DNA of 64,000 nucleotides from Dactylosporangium aurantiacum (GTDB lineage: Bacteria; Actinomycetota; Actinomycetes; Mycobacteriales; Micromonosporaceae): positions 62,001 through 126,000 of the forward strand of contig NZ_JNYJ01000017.1 of assembly GCF_000716715.1 (NCBI RefSeq), in the 5' to 3' direction. Below the pieces are notes generated by a model. The model was not told where the DNA came from. It ran no database searches and worked only from the letters and a program-made list of their open reading frames with translations. The position numbers and the translations under genes were made by a program. This document shows positions 24,326 through 32,652 of the stretch, in pieces (position 1 is the first letter of the stretch; each line of letters starts with the position of its first letter).

Positions 24326-25144
24326 TCAATCGGCGGTCTCGGCCTCGCCCCTGGTCACCGTGCCGAACGCGGCGAGCACGGCGGGCCAGGCGGACGACAT
24401 CGGGTCAATCACACCGAAGTGTTCCACACCCGCCAGCTCGACCAGCGTGGTGTCGTCGCCGGCCCGGCGGGCCGCCCGGCAGTAGTCCCTGGACAGCTCG
24501 ACGGGCACGATCGGGTCGTCGCTGCCGTGCACGATGACGGTGCGGACCTTCGACGGGAGGTTGCGCATCGGATCCGCCGCCGCGTACGCCTCGGGGACCC
24601 GGTCGGGCGGGCCGCCGAGCAGGTCCGCGACGGCGCCGTCGTCGAGGTCGAGCTCGTGCGCGCGGGTCAGGTCGGCGACCGGGGCCAGGGCGACGACCCC
24701 GCCGACCGCGTCGGGTGCGACCGCCGCGTACCACAGTGCGAGGTGCCCGCCGGCCGAGTGCCCGGCGAGGATCGGCCGGTCGACCGCGACGGGACGCAGC
24801 CCGTGGTGCGCGATCTCCTTGGCGAGCAGGACGGGCACGGCGACCGCGGCGGACGCCACGTCGGAGAACGTGCCCGGCCAGCCGCCGCCGGGCTGCCCGG
24901 TGCGGCGGAACTCGACGGTCGCCACGGCGTACCCCCGGGCGGCGAGGTCGGCGGCGAGCGGGCCGGTGTGGGCGCGGTCCCACTCGCTGCGCCAGAACCC
25001 GCCGTGGATGAACAGCACGAGCGGCGCACCCGCCACCGCCGGCAGCCGGACGTCGGCCAACTGATCAGGGTGTTCGCCGTACCGCAGGGTGAAGTCGGCG
25101 GGTCGGGCGGGCCGGCTCAGCACCTCGCGGGGATCACTCGTCAC
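24326..25144 (-). CDS. Alpha/beta hydrolase (HSL/kynurenine formamidase-like esterase)
   Basis: 272 residues, GTG start. Oxyanion motif HGGFW, nucleophile elbow GHSAGG, acid in HGSDDPIVP and His in VEHFGVIDP complete the catalytic set. This arrangement matches hormone-sensitive-lipase-like esterases and kynurenine formamidases. Monocistronic, divergent from bpa. Substrate not determinable. Confidence 0.88.
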   Translation of the reverse strand: MTSDPREVLSRPARPADFTLRYGEHPDQLADVRLPAVAGAPLVLFIHGGFWRSEWDRAHTGPLAADLAARGYAVATVEFRRTGQPGGGWPGTFSDVASAAVAVPVLLAKEIAHHGLRPVAVDRPILAGHSAGGHLALWYAAVAPDAVGGVVALAPVADLTRAHELDLDDGAVADLLGGPPDRVPEAYAAADPMRNLPSKVRTVIVHGSDDPIVPVELSRDYCRAARRAGDDTTLVELAGVEHFGVIDPMSSAWPAVLAAFGTVTRGEAETAD

Positions 25145-25227
25145 GGGGCGACGTTAGCGCGTCACGAAGCGTGGCAACAGGGGCCCTTGGTGGTCGTACG
25201 AACGACGGGTAGGCAAGACTAGAGACC

Positions 25228-25767
25228 ATGGCAGATGAGGCGCAGGACGAGTCGCGCACCGTGCTGGTGGTCGGGCCCGACGGACGTCCGCTGGGCACCA
25301 TGTCCACCGATGAGGAGGGTGGTGCGGAGGACCCGAGCAAGCTGATCGAGCAACCCGCCAAGGTCATGCGGATCGGCAGCATGATCAAGCAGCTGCTCGA
25401 GGAGGTTCGCGCCGCCCCGCTCGACGAGGCCGGCCGCAGCCGGTTGAAGGAGATCCACCGCCGCTCGATCGTGGAGCTGGAGGACGGGCTCGCCACTGAG
25501 CTGCGCGAGGAGCTGGAGCGGCTGTCGTTGCCGTTCGAGGACGGCTCGACGCCGAGCGAGGCGGAGCTGCGCATCGCCCAGGCACAGCTGGTCGGGTGGC
25601 TGGAGGGCCTGTTCCACGGCATCCAGGCGGCCCTCGTCGCCCAGCAGATGGCGGCCCGGGTCCAGCTCGAGCAGATGCGCGGCCGGCCCGCGCTGACCGG
25701 CGGGCCGGGCGGGATGCCGGGCCACCCGGCCCAGCCGACGCCGACGGGCACCGGTCAGTACCTGTAG
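25228..25767 (+). CDS. bpa: Bacterial proteasome activator
   Basis: 179-residue ring-forming ATP-independent activator of the actinobacterial 20S proteasome (Bpa/PafE, DUF2587). The central helical bundle (IGSMIKQLLEEVRAAPLDEA..LFHGIQAALVAQQMAARVQL) is characteristic, and the chain ends in GQYL, the C-terminal motif that docks into the proteasome alpha ring. A Gly/Pro linker separates bundle and tail. Strong hairpin terminator follows. This gene firmly marks the host as an actinobacterium with a proteasome. Confidence 0.95.
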   Translation: MADEAQDESRTVLVVGPDGRPLGTMSTDEEGGAEDPSKLIEQPAKVMRIGSMIKQLLEEVRAAPLDEAGRSRLKEIHRRSIVELEDGLATELREELERLSLPFEDGSTPSEAELRIAQAQLVGWLEGLFHGIQAALVAQQMAARVQLEQMRGRPALTGGPGGMPGHPAQPTPTGTGQYL

Positions 25768-25771
25768 CAGT

Positions 25772-25815
25772 GGTCGACCCGGGAGCCGCGCACCTTCCCG
25801 GCTCCTGGGTCGACC
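25772..25815 (+). terminator. Terminator of bpa
   Basis: GGTCGACCCGGGAGCCG pairs with CGGCTCCTGGGTCGACC (one mismatch) across a ten-base loop, immediately after the bpa stop. Confidence 0.75.
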
Positions 25816-26570
25816 CGCCGTCGTGGCGGGTGATGACGCCGGGTCGCTGCCGTCGATGACCGGTGGCCGCCCGGCGTCGCCGTGGGGTCGGCCTGCGATG
25901 GCGGCCCGCCGGGGTCCCGCGCGGCGCCCCGGCGTCGGGGGTTCACGTCTGGCGCCGCTGTCGGTGGTCCTGCGACGGTTCCGGGTTCGCGCCGGAGTCC
26001 CGCGGGCGGGCCCGCAGGGCAGTGCGGCCTGCACCTCCACGGCCAGGTCGCGGACCGCCCCGATGAGGGTCGGGGTCGGCGCCATGGTTTCGAGGGTCGG
26101 CCCACAGCGGCTCGCGCCCGCCTCGGGCCGCGCCGCGCTGACTCCGTCCCACCCGCGCTGTCCCGCCCGCGCCGCGCTGACTCCGTCTCCGCCTGCGCTG
26201 TCCCACCCGCGCCGCGCTGACTCCGTCCCACCCGCGCTGTCCCGCCCGCGCCGCGCTGACTCCGTCTCCGCCTGCGCCGCCCTGCCCGCGCCGCCCCGCT
26301 CGCGCCGCCCCGCCCGCCCTGCGTCGCCCGCGCCGCGCTGACTCCGCCCCCGCCCGCGCCGTCCCGCCCCGCCTGCGCCGTCCCGCCCCGCCTGCGCCGC
26401 GCCGCCCGCGCCGCCCGCAACGCGCTGACTCCGTCCCTGCCCGCGCCGCCCGCCCCGCCCGCGTCGCGCTGACTCCGCCCCGCCCGCGCCGCGCCGATGG
26501 TTCGCGGGTGGGCGGCACCGGCGTCCGGGCCGCGCACGGACGTGGGTGTGAGGTCGGGGGGCGGCGCGGT
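25816..26570. repeat. G+C-rich intergenic region with a 39-40-bp minisatellite
   Basis: 755 bp without a convincing gene. GCGCTGACTCCG recurs at 26135, 26174, 26214, 26253, 26335, 26422 and 26466, the first four spaced 39-40 bp. On the minus strand an ATG at 26085 opens PTPTLIGAVRDLAVEVQAAL, which looks like a protein N-terminus but then turns into Arg/Pro low complexity; it may be a gene remnant. Confidence 0.6.
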
Positions 26571-27383
26571 TCAGTAGCGGTAGAGCTGCTCCAGGTAGAC
26601 GGCCACGCCGTCGCCGTCGTTCGTTTCGGCGGTGATGTCGTGGGCGGCGGCGAGGACGGCGGGGTGGCCGTTGGCCATGGCGATGCCGCGGCCGGCCCAG
26701 GCGAGCATGGGCAGGTCGTTGGGCATGTCGCCGAAGGCGATCACCTCGTGGGCGGTGACGGCCTGCTCGCGGGCCACCCTGGCCAGCGCGGACGCCTTCG
26801 TGACGCCGGCGGCGGAGACCTCGACCATGCCGCTGGAGGAGGAGTGGGTCGCCTCGGCGAGGCCTTCGAGGCACTCGCCGACCAGGGCGGTGAACTCGTC
26901 GGACTGCTGGACACCGGCGCGGACGAGGAGCTTCGCGGCGGGCCGGGTCAGCAGCTCGGCGTAGGAGACGGGGCCGACGGAATGGTGGTTGACCTCCCAC
27001 GGCCCGACGGGGAACTCGGCCTCGTGGCGCATCTGGCGGCCGCCGTCGCGCTCGACGGCGAAGACGACGCCGGGGATTTTGGCCCGCAGCCGCTCGCAGA
27101 CCTCGGCGAGGGTGCCGGGCTCGATGGGGGTGCTGTGCACGATGCTGTCGGTGCCGGGGTCATAGGTCGCCGCCCCGTTCGCGCAGATGGCGATCGGGGC
27201 GACGGGCAGCTGGTCGTACACGGGATGCAGCCAACGGATCGGACGGCCGGTGACGAGCACGATCAGCACGCCCGCGGCGTCGAGGCGGCGCAGCACCTCG
27301 GCGGTGCGGCGGCTGACCGTGCGGTCCTGGCCGACGAGGGTGCCGTCGAGGTCCGTTGCCACCAGTCGCGGGGTCTGCGTCAC
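26571..27383 (-). CDS. Cof-type HAD-IIB phosphatase (second of pair)
   Basis: 270 residues. Motif I ATDLDGTLVG, motif II VTGRP, Lys in AAGVTKASAL and motif IV FGDMPNDLPML define the Cof/HAD-IIB group that dephosphorylates sugar phosphates or cofactors such as pyridoxal phosphate. The GTG start overlaps the preceding paralogue stop (GTGA), so the two are coupled. Confidence 0.9.
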   Translation of the reverse strand: MTQTPRLVATDLDGTLVGQDRTVSRRTAEVLRRLDAAGVLIVLVTGRPIRWLHPVYDQLPVAPIAICANGAATYDPGTDSIVHSTPIEPGTLAEVCERLRAKIPGVVFAVERDGGRQMRHEAEFPVGPWEVNHHSVGPVSYAELLTRPAAKLLVRAGVQQSDEFTALVGECLEGLAEATHSSSSGMVEVSAAGVTKASALARVAREQAVTAHEVIAFGDMPNDLPMLAWAGRGIAMANGHPAVLAAAHDITAETNDGDGVAVYLEQLYRY

Positions 27384-28195
27384 AACGTCAACATAGCTTC
27401 GAGATAGGTCGCGACCCCGTCCTCGTCGTTGGTGAGCGTCGTCTCGTCGGCGACGGCCTTCAACGCCGGGTGGGCGTTGCCGACGGCGACCCGGCCGAAC
27501 CCGGCCCACCGGAACATCGGCACGTCGTTGGGCATGTCGCCGAAGACGAGCACGTCACCGGGGTCGATGCCGAGGGCGGTCGCGACGAACCGCAGGCCGG
27601 TGGCCTTGTCGACGCCGGGCGGGCAGATCTCGATGTAGCCGAGGCCGGCCTGGGTGATCGTGGCGAGGTCCGGCGGGACGACCCGTTCGGCGACGGCGAG
27701 GACGTCGTCGACGTCGCAGGTGGGGTGCCTGGCGAAGCCCTTGAGGACGGGGCCGGTGAGGCACTCGGCGCGGACCCGGGCCTCGACGACGTCGGGGTAG
27801 CGCCAGTGCGGGTCGGCGTCGCCCCACAGCGGCGCCTCGTGGTGGTCACCGGCCTCGACCAGCACGGACAGGGTGCCCAGCTCCTGCTCGAGACGAGCGA
27901 GGACCTCGGCGAGGGCGGCGCCGTCGAGGCGCTCGTCGCGCAGGACGACCGGGTGCTCGGGGTCGCGGACGTCCACGACCCGGCTGCCCCCGCCCATGAC
28001 GAGGAAGTCCGCGGCGGGGATGTCGGACCGGATGAGCCCGGTCAGCCTGGGGCCGCGGCCGGTGGCGCCCACGATGTGGATGCCGGCGGCCTTGACCCGC
28101 TCCAGGACGGCACGGGTGTAGTCGCTCACGGTGTCGTCGCTGTGTACGAGCGTGCCGTCGAGGTCGGTCGCGACGAGCTTGGGCAAACTCCGCAT
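27380..28195 (-). CDS. Cof-type HAD-IIB phosphatase (first of pair)
   Basis: 271 residues, ATG 28195 with GAAGGAG 7 nt upstream. Motifs ATDLDGTLVHSDD, GATGRG, Lys in PPGVDKATGL and FGDMPNDVPMF match Cof/HAD-IIB. It is a tandem paralogue of the next gene, differing mostly in the cap, which suggests distinct substrates. A TACGGT -10 element lies upstream. Confidence 0.9.
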   Translation of the reverse strand: MRSLPKLVATDLDGTLVHSDDTVSDYTRAVLERVKAAGIHIVGATGRGPRLTGLIRSDIPAADFLVMGGGSRVVDVRDPEHPVVLRDERLDGAALAEVLARLEQELGTLSVLVEAGDHHEAPLWGDADPHWRYPDVVEARVRAECLTGPVLKGFARHPTCDVDDVLAVAERVVPPDLATITQAGLGYIEICPPGVDKATGLRFVATALGIDPGDVLVFGDMPNDVPMFRWAGFGRVAVGNAHPALKAVADETTLTNDEDGVATYLEAMLTL

Positions 28196-28314
28196 TCGGT
28201 GCTCCTTCCGCGTCAGCGGGGCAGCAACCGTACCTCTGGTATCCGCCAGGGTCACACCATGCGAGTGAATCTCAACCGAACGTACGACGTCCTGATGACG
28301 GCGGCGTTTCCCGC

Positions 28315-28983
28315 TCAGTGCAGCGGGGTGACGGTGAGCTCGAGCGGCTCCGAGCCGTCATGCGGGTCGTCCCGGCGTGCACGCCGTCCGGGGCGGCCGA
28401 GCCCGCGCACGGCGATGACGACACCGACGGCCAGCAGTGCGGTCGCGGCGGCGGCGAGGGGGTAGCCGGTGCCGACGTGCACCGCGTCCTGTGGCAGCCG
28501 GTACGACGCGAGCGGGCTGTACCCGAGCCGGTCGATGATCTGCTTGAACCCGACCAGGACGAGGGCGTTGCCGGCGAGCATGGCCAGCGCACCGGCGGCG
28601 GCGCCCCGCCGGACAGCGCCGCGGGTCGTAAGGAGGATCCCGATGCCGACCAGCGCGAGCGTCAGGGTGCCCAGGTAGACGACGAAGGGGCCGCTGTTCA
28701 GGCTGGCCAGGTCGACGTCGATGCTCTCCGGCACGGTGCTCGCGGACACGTCCGGGTCGGCCACCGCGGCCTCGCGCAGGTTGACGGAGCTCCACGGCAG
28801 GTACTGGGCGGCGGCCGCCAGGCAGAAGCCGACGGCGAGCACGGCCACGGCGACCGGGCCGGCGCCGCGCTCCGCCGCGTCCGGCGTGGTGCCGGCGGGC
28901 GGCGGAGCGTCGGCGGGCCAGGCGGTCAGGGCGGTCTGGGAGGTGTCGGTGGTCGATGCTCCGGTGACGACCGGCTCAGTCAT
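28315..28983 (-). CDS. Four-TM membrane protein
   Basis: 222 residues. A short Thr/Ala/Pro-rich cytoplasmic head precedes four hydrophobic helices (about 45-65, 100-120, 125-148, 180-198), with a loop between TM1 and TM2 (QYLPWSSVNLREAA) recalling tryptophan-rich-sensory or DUF-type small membrane proteins. No enzyme motif. Function unknown. Confidence 0.65.
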   Translation of the reverse strand: MTEPVVTGASTTDTSQTALTAWPADAPPPAGTTPDAAERGAGPVAVAVLAVGFCLAAAAQYLPWSSVNLREAAVADPDVSASTVPESIDVDLASLNSGPFVVYLGTLTLALVGIGILLTTRGAVRRGAAAGALAMLAGNALVLVGFKQIIDRLGYSPLASYRLPQDAVHVGTGYPLAAAATALLAVGVVIAVRGLGRPGRRARRDDPHDGSEPLELTVTPLH

Positions 28984-28998
28984 ACCGGGCAGGGTAGC

Positions 28999-29616
28999 TC
29001 AGGAAACGACGCTCAGGTTGAACCGCAGATCGCCCTTGACGCCCCACAGCGCCAGCCACAGCGGCAGGTACTGCTCCATCGCGAACGCCTTGTCGATCCC
29101 GCCGAGGTCCAGCACGTCGCGCTCGGGCCAGCCGAACTTCGCCAGCACCCCCTTGACCAGTGCTTTGGCGTCGGTGTCGTCGCCGGCGACGAACATGGTG
29201 TGCGGCTGGGACAGCAGGTCCGGCCGGACCATGATCTCGCAGTTGACGGTGTTGAGCGTCTTGACGACCTTCAGCTCGGGGAACGCGGCCTGCAGGCCGG
29301 CGGCGACGGGCTTGACCGCCGCGGACGTCAGGTCGTTGGAGATGTCGGCGAGGACCTTGCCGGCCAGGTCACCCGCGGCGCGCAGCACGTCGAGCGACGC
29401 GCCGCCGGGGGTGGCGTTGAACAGCAGCGGACCGTGCGCGGCCGCGTCGGCGAACGTGCCGGCCCGCCCGCCGGTCCGCTCCGCCCAGGCGACGGCCTTG
29501 GGGTTGGCCGCGTCGCGGGAACCCATGACGACGTCGTACCCGACCTCCACCAGGCGGGTGGCGATCGCCTCCCCGACCATGCCCGTGCCGAGGACGCCCA
29601 CATTGAGATCAGTCAT
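28999..29616 (-). CDS. NADPH-dependent F420 reductase-like oxidoreductase
   Basis: 205-residue protein with an N-terminal NADP-binding motif GVLGTGMVGEAIA, the NPKAVAWAERTGG loop and a KVLADISNDL segment. It matches the F420-dependent NADP reductase/ProC-like family (NAD(P)-binding F420 oxidoreductase). The start overlaps the upstream membrane protein gene by 8 nt (ATGACTGA). F420 use is plausible in this lineage but not shown. Confidence 0.82.
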   Translation of the reverse strand: MTDLNVGVLGTGMVGEAIATRLVEVGYDVVMGSRDAANPKAVAWAERTGGRAGTFADAAAHGPLLFNATPGGASLDVLRAAGDLAGKVLADISNDLTSAAVKPVAAGLQAAFPELKVVKTLNTVNCEIMVRPDLLSQPHTMFVAGDDTDAKALVKGVLAKFGWPERDVLDLGGIDKAFAMEQYLPLWLALWGVKGDLRFNLSVVS

Positions 29617-30097
29617 GTCCAGCGGCAACACCGGCCGGCGCGGAAACATGCCGCCCGGCGCGGCCGATCGCGAGCAGCCCGCACGCGAACCCGAGCAGCG
29701 GCATGGCCGCCAGGGCCAGCCAGCTACCCGCTGACGTGCCCACATCCGCGATCCGGCCGGGTCCGGTGAGCTGCCCGTCGAAGGTAGTGATGAGGCCCAC
29801 TACGAGCGACGCGGTCACCAGCGACAGGATCGGCCCGGCGAGGCCCGCGAGCTTGCGGCCCTGGTTGGTGCCGAGCGCCGCCGCGCCGAGGATCGCGACC
29901 AGAGTGAGCAGCAGGATCACGTACCAGAGTCCCTTTTCGAGATTGAGGACGGTGATGCTGTCGAGGCGCTGCTGGGCCCGGCGCCCGGACCCGGTCACCA
30001 CCAGCTGCTGCACCCACGGCACGAAGATGGAGGCAATGCCGGTGAGCAGGCCGGACACGCCGAGCCAGCCGCCGATCTGCACCAGTTTGCGCTGCAT
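29609..30097 (-). CDS. Four-TM membrane protein upstream of the oxidoreductase
   Basis: 162 residues. ATG 30097 has GGGAGGG 9 nt upstream. Four TM helices (about 10-28, 55-75, 85-108, 130-150) and short loops; no known motif. Overlaps the F420-type oxidoreductase by 8 nt, so co-translated. Divergent from the OsmC gene. Confidence 0.7.
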   Translation of the reverse strand: MQRKLVQIGGWLGVSGLLTGIASIFVPWVQQLVVTGSGRRAQQRLDSITVLNLEKGLWYVILLLTLVAILGAAALGTNQGRKLAGLAGPILSLVTASLVVGLITTFDGQLTGPGRIADVGTSAGSWLALAAMPLLGFACGLLAIGRAGRHVSAPAGVAAGHD

Positions 30098-30166
30098 CAA
30101 CTTGATCCCTCCCAAGACTGCCGAGCTCGTCGGTGGGAACACACGCAATGGGCTAGCGTCTGGTTC

Positions 30167-30592
30167 ATGCCTACTCGCACTTCATCCGCCCGCTGGGAGG
30201 GCGACCTCAAGTCCGGCGCCGGCACCGTCTCGACCGGCTCGGGCACCTTCCAGGGCTCGTATTCCTTCCCCTCCCGCTTCGAGAGCGGCCAGGGGACCAA
30301 CCCGGAGGAGCTGATCGCGGCGGCGCACGCGGCCTGCTACTCGATGGCGCTGTCCAACGGCCTGGCCAAGGCCGGGTTCACGCCCACGTCGGTGGAGACG
30401 TCCGCCGCGGTGCAGTTCGGCCCGGTGGACGGCGGCTTCGCCATCACCCGCATCGACCTGACCACCCGCGGTGACGTCCCGGGCATCGACGCGAGCGAGT
30501 TCGAGAAGCACGCCGCCGACGCCAAGGCCGGCTGCCCGATCTCCAAGGCCCTCGCGGCCGTCGAGATCACCCTGGACGCCAAGCTCGTCTGA
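30167..30592 (+). CDS. OsmC/Ohr-family peroxiredoxin
   Basis: 141-residue thiol-dependent hydroperoxide reductase. Both redox Cys are present: in [12 protein letters not shown] and [10 protein letters not shown], with [15 protein letters not shown] and the N-terminal [12 protein letters not shown] typical of the OsmC branch. The ATG lies 7 nt after TAGCGT, so the transcript is probably leaderless. Ends at a strong terminator. Confidence 0.92.
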   Translation: MPTRTSSARWEGDLKSGAGTVSTGSGTFQGSYSFPSRFESGQGTNPEELIAAAHAACYSMALSNGLAKAGFTPTSVETSAAVQFGPVDGGFAITRIDLTTRGDVPGIDASEFEKHAADAKAGCPISKALAAVEITLDAKLV

Positions 30593-30608
30593 GCCGTCTT
30601 CGCACTTG

Positions 30609-30640
30609 AGAGGGTCCCCCGTCGTGGGGGACCCTCTTTG
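30609..30640 (+). terminator. Terminator of the OsmC gene
   Basis: Perfect 12-bp stem AGAGGGTCCCCC/GGGGGACCCTCT, loop GTCGT, followed by TTGG. Confidence 0.9.
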
Positions 30641-30642
30641 GC

Positions 30643-30996
30643 ATGCCGGTGACGATGAGCAAGGAACGCTTCGAGGAGCTCGTGGGCGAGGCCCTGGACG
30701 AGGTCCCGGAGGAGTTGCTCGACCTCATGGACAATGTGGTCATCCTGGTGGTGGACGACCCACCGCCGGACGAACCGGATCTTCTGGGCCTGTACGAGGG
30801 GTTCTCGCTGACGGAGCGCGGCTGGGACTACTCCGGCGTGCTGCCCGACCGGATCTCGATTTACCGCAACCCGATCCTCGCGATCTGTGACGATGAGGAT
30901 GACGTCGTCGAGGAGGTCGCGATCACCGTCGTGCACGAGATCGCCCACCACTTCGGCATCGACGACCGGCGCCTGCACGCGCTGGGCTGGGGCTGA
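30643..30996 (+). CDS. Zincin-like metallopeptidase family protein (DUF1025 type)
   Basis: 117 residues: small acidic protein with the extended zinc site HEIAHHFGIDD (H-E-x2-H-x2-G-I-D-D), preceded by RISIYRNPI, as in the minimal zincin family. ATG 30643 sits close to the preceding terminator; ATG 30655 (MSKERFEELV) is an alternative. Ends 62 bp before the AIM24 genes. Confidence 0.88.
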   Translation: MPVTMSKERFEELVGEALDEVPEELLDLMDNVVILVVDDPPPDEPDLLGLYEGFSLTERGWDYSGVLPDRISIYRNPILAICDDEDDVVEEVAITVVHEIAHHFGIDDRRLHALGWG

Positions 30997-31058
30997 GACT
31001 TGCCACCGGCACCTACCGTCGCGGGTGCGGGTCATGAACGTCATCGAAGGGACGCCCT

Positions 31059-31790
31059 ATGCGCAGTGCGCTGTTCGCCGCCGAAAACATGGAGAAGGAG
31101 TCGCAGCAGCCCGGACTGCGGCTGCAGAACTCCAAGATGCTCAAGGCCGAGCTCAACGGCGAGATCATGGCCCGGACCGGCACGATGGTCGCCTACCAGG
31201 GGCAGGTGCAGTTCCAGGCGCTCGGCTCGGGCGGCGTCGGCAAGTGGCTCAAGTCGAAGCTGACCGGCGAGGGCGTGCCGCTGATGAAGGTCTCCGGCCG
31301 CGGCGACGTCTTCTTCGCCGACCGCTCCTCCGACGTGCACCTCATCGACCTCGAGCCCGGTGACGCGATCTCGATCAACGGCGCGAACGTGCTCGCGTTC
31401 GACGCGTCGCTGCAGTACGACATCAAGATGGTCCAGGGCGTCGGCATGATGTCGTCGGCGGGCCTGTTCAACTGCGTGTTCACCGGCCAGGGCCGGCTCG
31501 CGATCACGACGAAGGGCACCCCGGTGGTGCTGACCGTCGACGCGCCCACCTACGTCGATCCGCAGGCGGCGATCTGCTGGTCGGCGAGCCTGCAGACCGG
31601 CTACCACCGCGCCGACCAGCTCGGCATCGGCACGCTGCTCGGCCGCAGCACCGGTGAGGCTTTCACGATGAGCTTCGCCGGGCAGGGTTTCGTCGTGGTC
31701 CAGCCGTCGGAGGAGCCGCCGCAGGGGCTCGCCGGCGGTCAGGGGCAGCAGCAGGGCGGCGGCGTGCTGGGCAACCTGCTCGGCAGCTGA
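31059..31790 (+). CDS. AIM24-family protein (first of pair)
   Basis: 243 residues of beta-rich tubby-like AIM24/DUF124 fold: MRSALFAAENMEKES, LNGEIMARTGTMVAYQG, GRGDVFFADRSSDVHLIDLE, NCVFTGQGRLAI. It ends in a Gly/Gln tail. Bacterial AIM24 proteins are of unknown role, possibly binding lipid or nucleic acid. Tandem with a paralogue. Confidence 0.88.
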   Translation: MRSALFAAENMEKESQQPGLRLQNSKMLKAELNGEIMARTGTMVAYQGQVQFQALGSGGVGKWLKSKLTGEGVPLMKVSGRGDVFFADRSSDVHLIDLEPGDAISINGANVLAFDASLQYDIKMVQGVGMMSSAGLFNCVFTGQGRLAITTKGTPVVLTVDAPTYVDPQAAICWSASLQTGYHRADQLGIGTLLGRSTGEAFTMSFAGQGFVVVQPSEEPPQGLAGGQGQQQGGGVLGNLLGS

Positions 31791-31805
31791 GGCCGGCCCT
31801 TTTGT

Positions 31806-31860
31806 AACGGGTCTCTCAGGATTGGCAACGGGTCTTCCGCGCGCCCGCGGAGGACCCGTT
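31806..31860. promoter_or_regulatory. Hairpin with repeated AACGGGTCT between AIM24 genes
   Basis: AACGGGTCT occurs at 31806 and 31827 (21 bp apart). The second forms a 15-bp stem with CGCGGAGGACCCGTT (31846-31860), loop CGCC. The -10 TACGCT of the second gene begins at the last base of the stem. Could be a terminator or an operator. Confidence 0.5.
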
Positions 31861-31872
31861 ACGCTGCGCAGC

Positions 31873-32580
31873 GTGCGCGGTGACATCTTCAAGGCCGAAA
31901 ACATGGCCCAGCCCCCAACTCAGGCAGGCATGAGCCTGCAGCACTCCAAGTGCGTCAAGTACGCCGTGAACGGCGAGGTCCTGGCCCGCCAGGGCGCCAT
32001 GGTCGCGTTCCGCGGCAACCTCCAGTTCGAGGTGAAAAGCCAGGGCGTCGGCAACTTCCTCAAGCGTGCGGTCACCGGTGAGGGCCTGTCCCTCATGGCC
32101 GTGCGCGGACAGGGCGAGGTGTGGTTCGCCGACGCCGCGTCCGACTGCCACATCCTCGACATCGAGCCGAACGACGCCCTGTCGATCAACGGCAAGAACG
32201 TCCTCTGCTTCGACCCCTCGCTGCGGTACGACATCCAGATGGTGAAGGGCGCCGGCATGTTCGGCGGCGGCCTGTTCAACAGCGTGTTCACCGGTCAGGG
32301 CAAGCTCGCCATCGTGACCGAGGGCGCGCCGATCATCATCCCGGTGAGCCCGCAGGCACCGGTCCTGGTCGACACCGACGCGGTCGTCGGGTGGTCGAGC
32401 AGCCTGCAGACCAGCATCCAGAAGAACCAGAGCCTCAAGTCGATGCTGCGCGGCGGCTCGGGCGAGCTCTTCCAGCTGGTGCTGCAGGGGCAGGGTTTCG
32501 TCATCGTCCAGCCCAGCGAGGGCAAGCCGGCGGCGGCCCAGTCCAGCAGCGGCGGCCTCCTCGGCAGCCTCGGCGGCTGA
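31873..32580 (+). CDS. AIM24-family protein (second of pair)
   Basis: 235 residues. GTG 31873 is chosen because the first residues VRGDIFKAENM align with the paralogue MRSALFAAENM, and TACGCT lies 7 nt upstream (leaderless). Same domain markers: GQGEVWFADAASDCHILDIE and NSVFTGQGKLAIV. Followed by a strong terminator shared with pheA. Confidence 0.88.
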   Translation: MRGDIFKAENMAQPPTQAGMSLQHSKCVKYAVNGEVLARQGAMVAFRGNLQFEVKSQGVGNFLKRAVTGEGLSLMAVRGQGEVWFADAASDCHILDIEPNDALSINGKNVLCFDPSLRYDIQMVKGAGMFGGGLFNSVFTGQGKLAIVTEGAPIIIPVSPQAPVLVDTDAVVGWSSSLQTSIQKNQSLKSMLRGGSGELFQLVLQGQGFVIVQPSEGKPAAAQSSSGGLLGSLGG

Positions 32581-32593
32581 TCATCATTCCCCA

Positions 32594-32638
32594 GGTCGAA
32601 GGATGGGCCCTGGGACCACCCCCGCCCATCCTTCGACC
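32594..32638. terminator. Bidirectional terminator between AIM24 and pheA
   Basis: Perfect 14-bp stem GGTCGAAGGATGGG/CCCATCCTTCGACC between convergent genes. Confidence 0.85.
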
Positions 32639-32652
32639 TTCGACCCGCCGGC

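Noticed and set aside
25219..27000. 593-codon minus frame over the minisatellite
   Set aside because: Covers bpa antisense and the HAD gene out of frame; repetitive Ala/Gly/Arg translation caused by the repeats.
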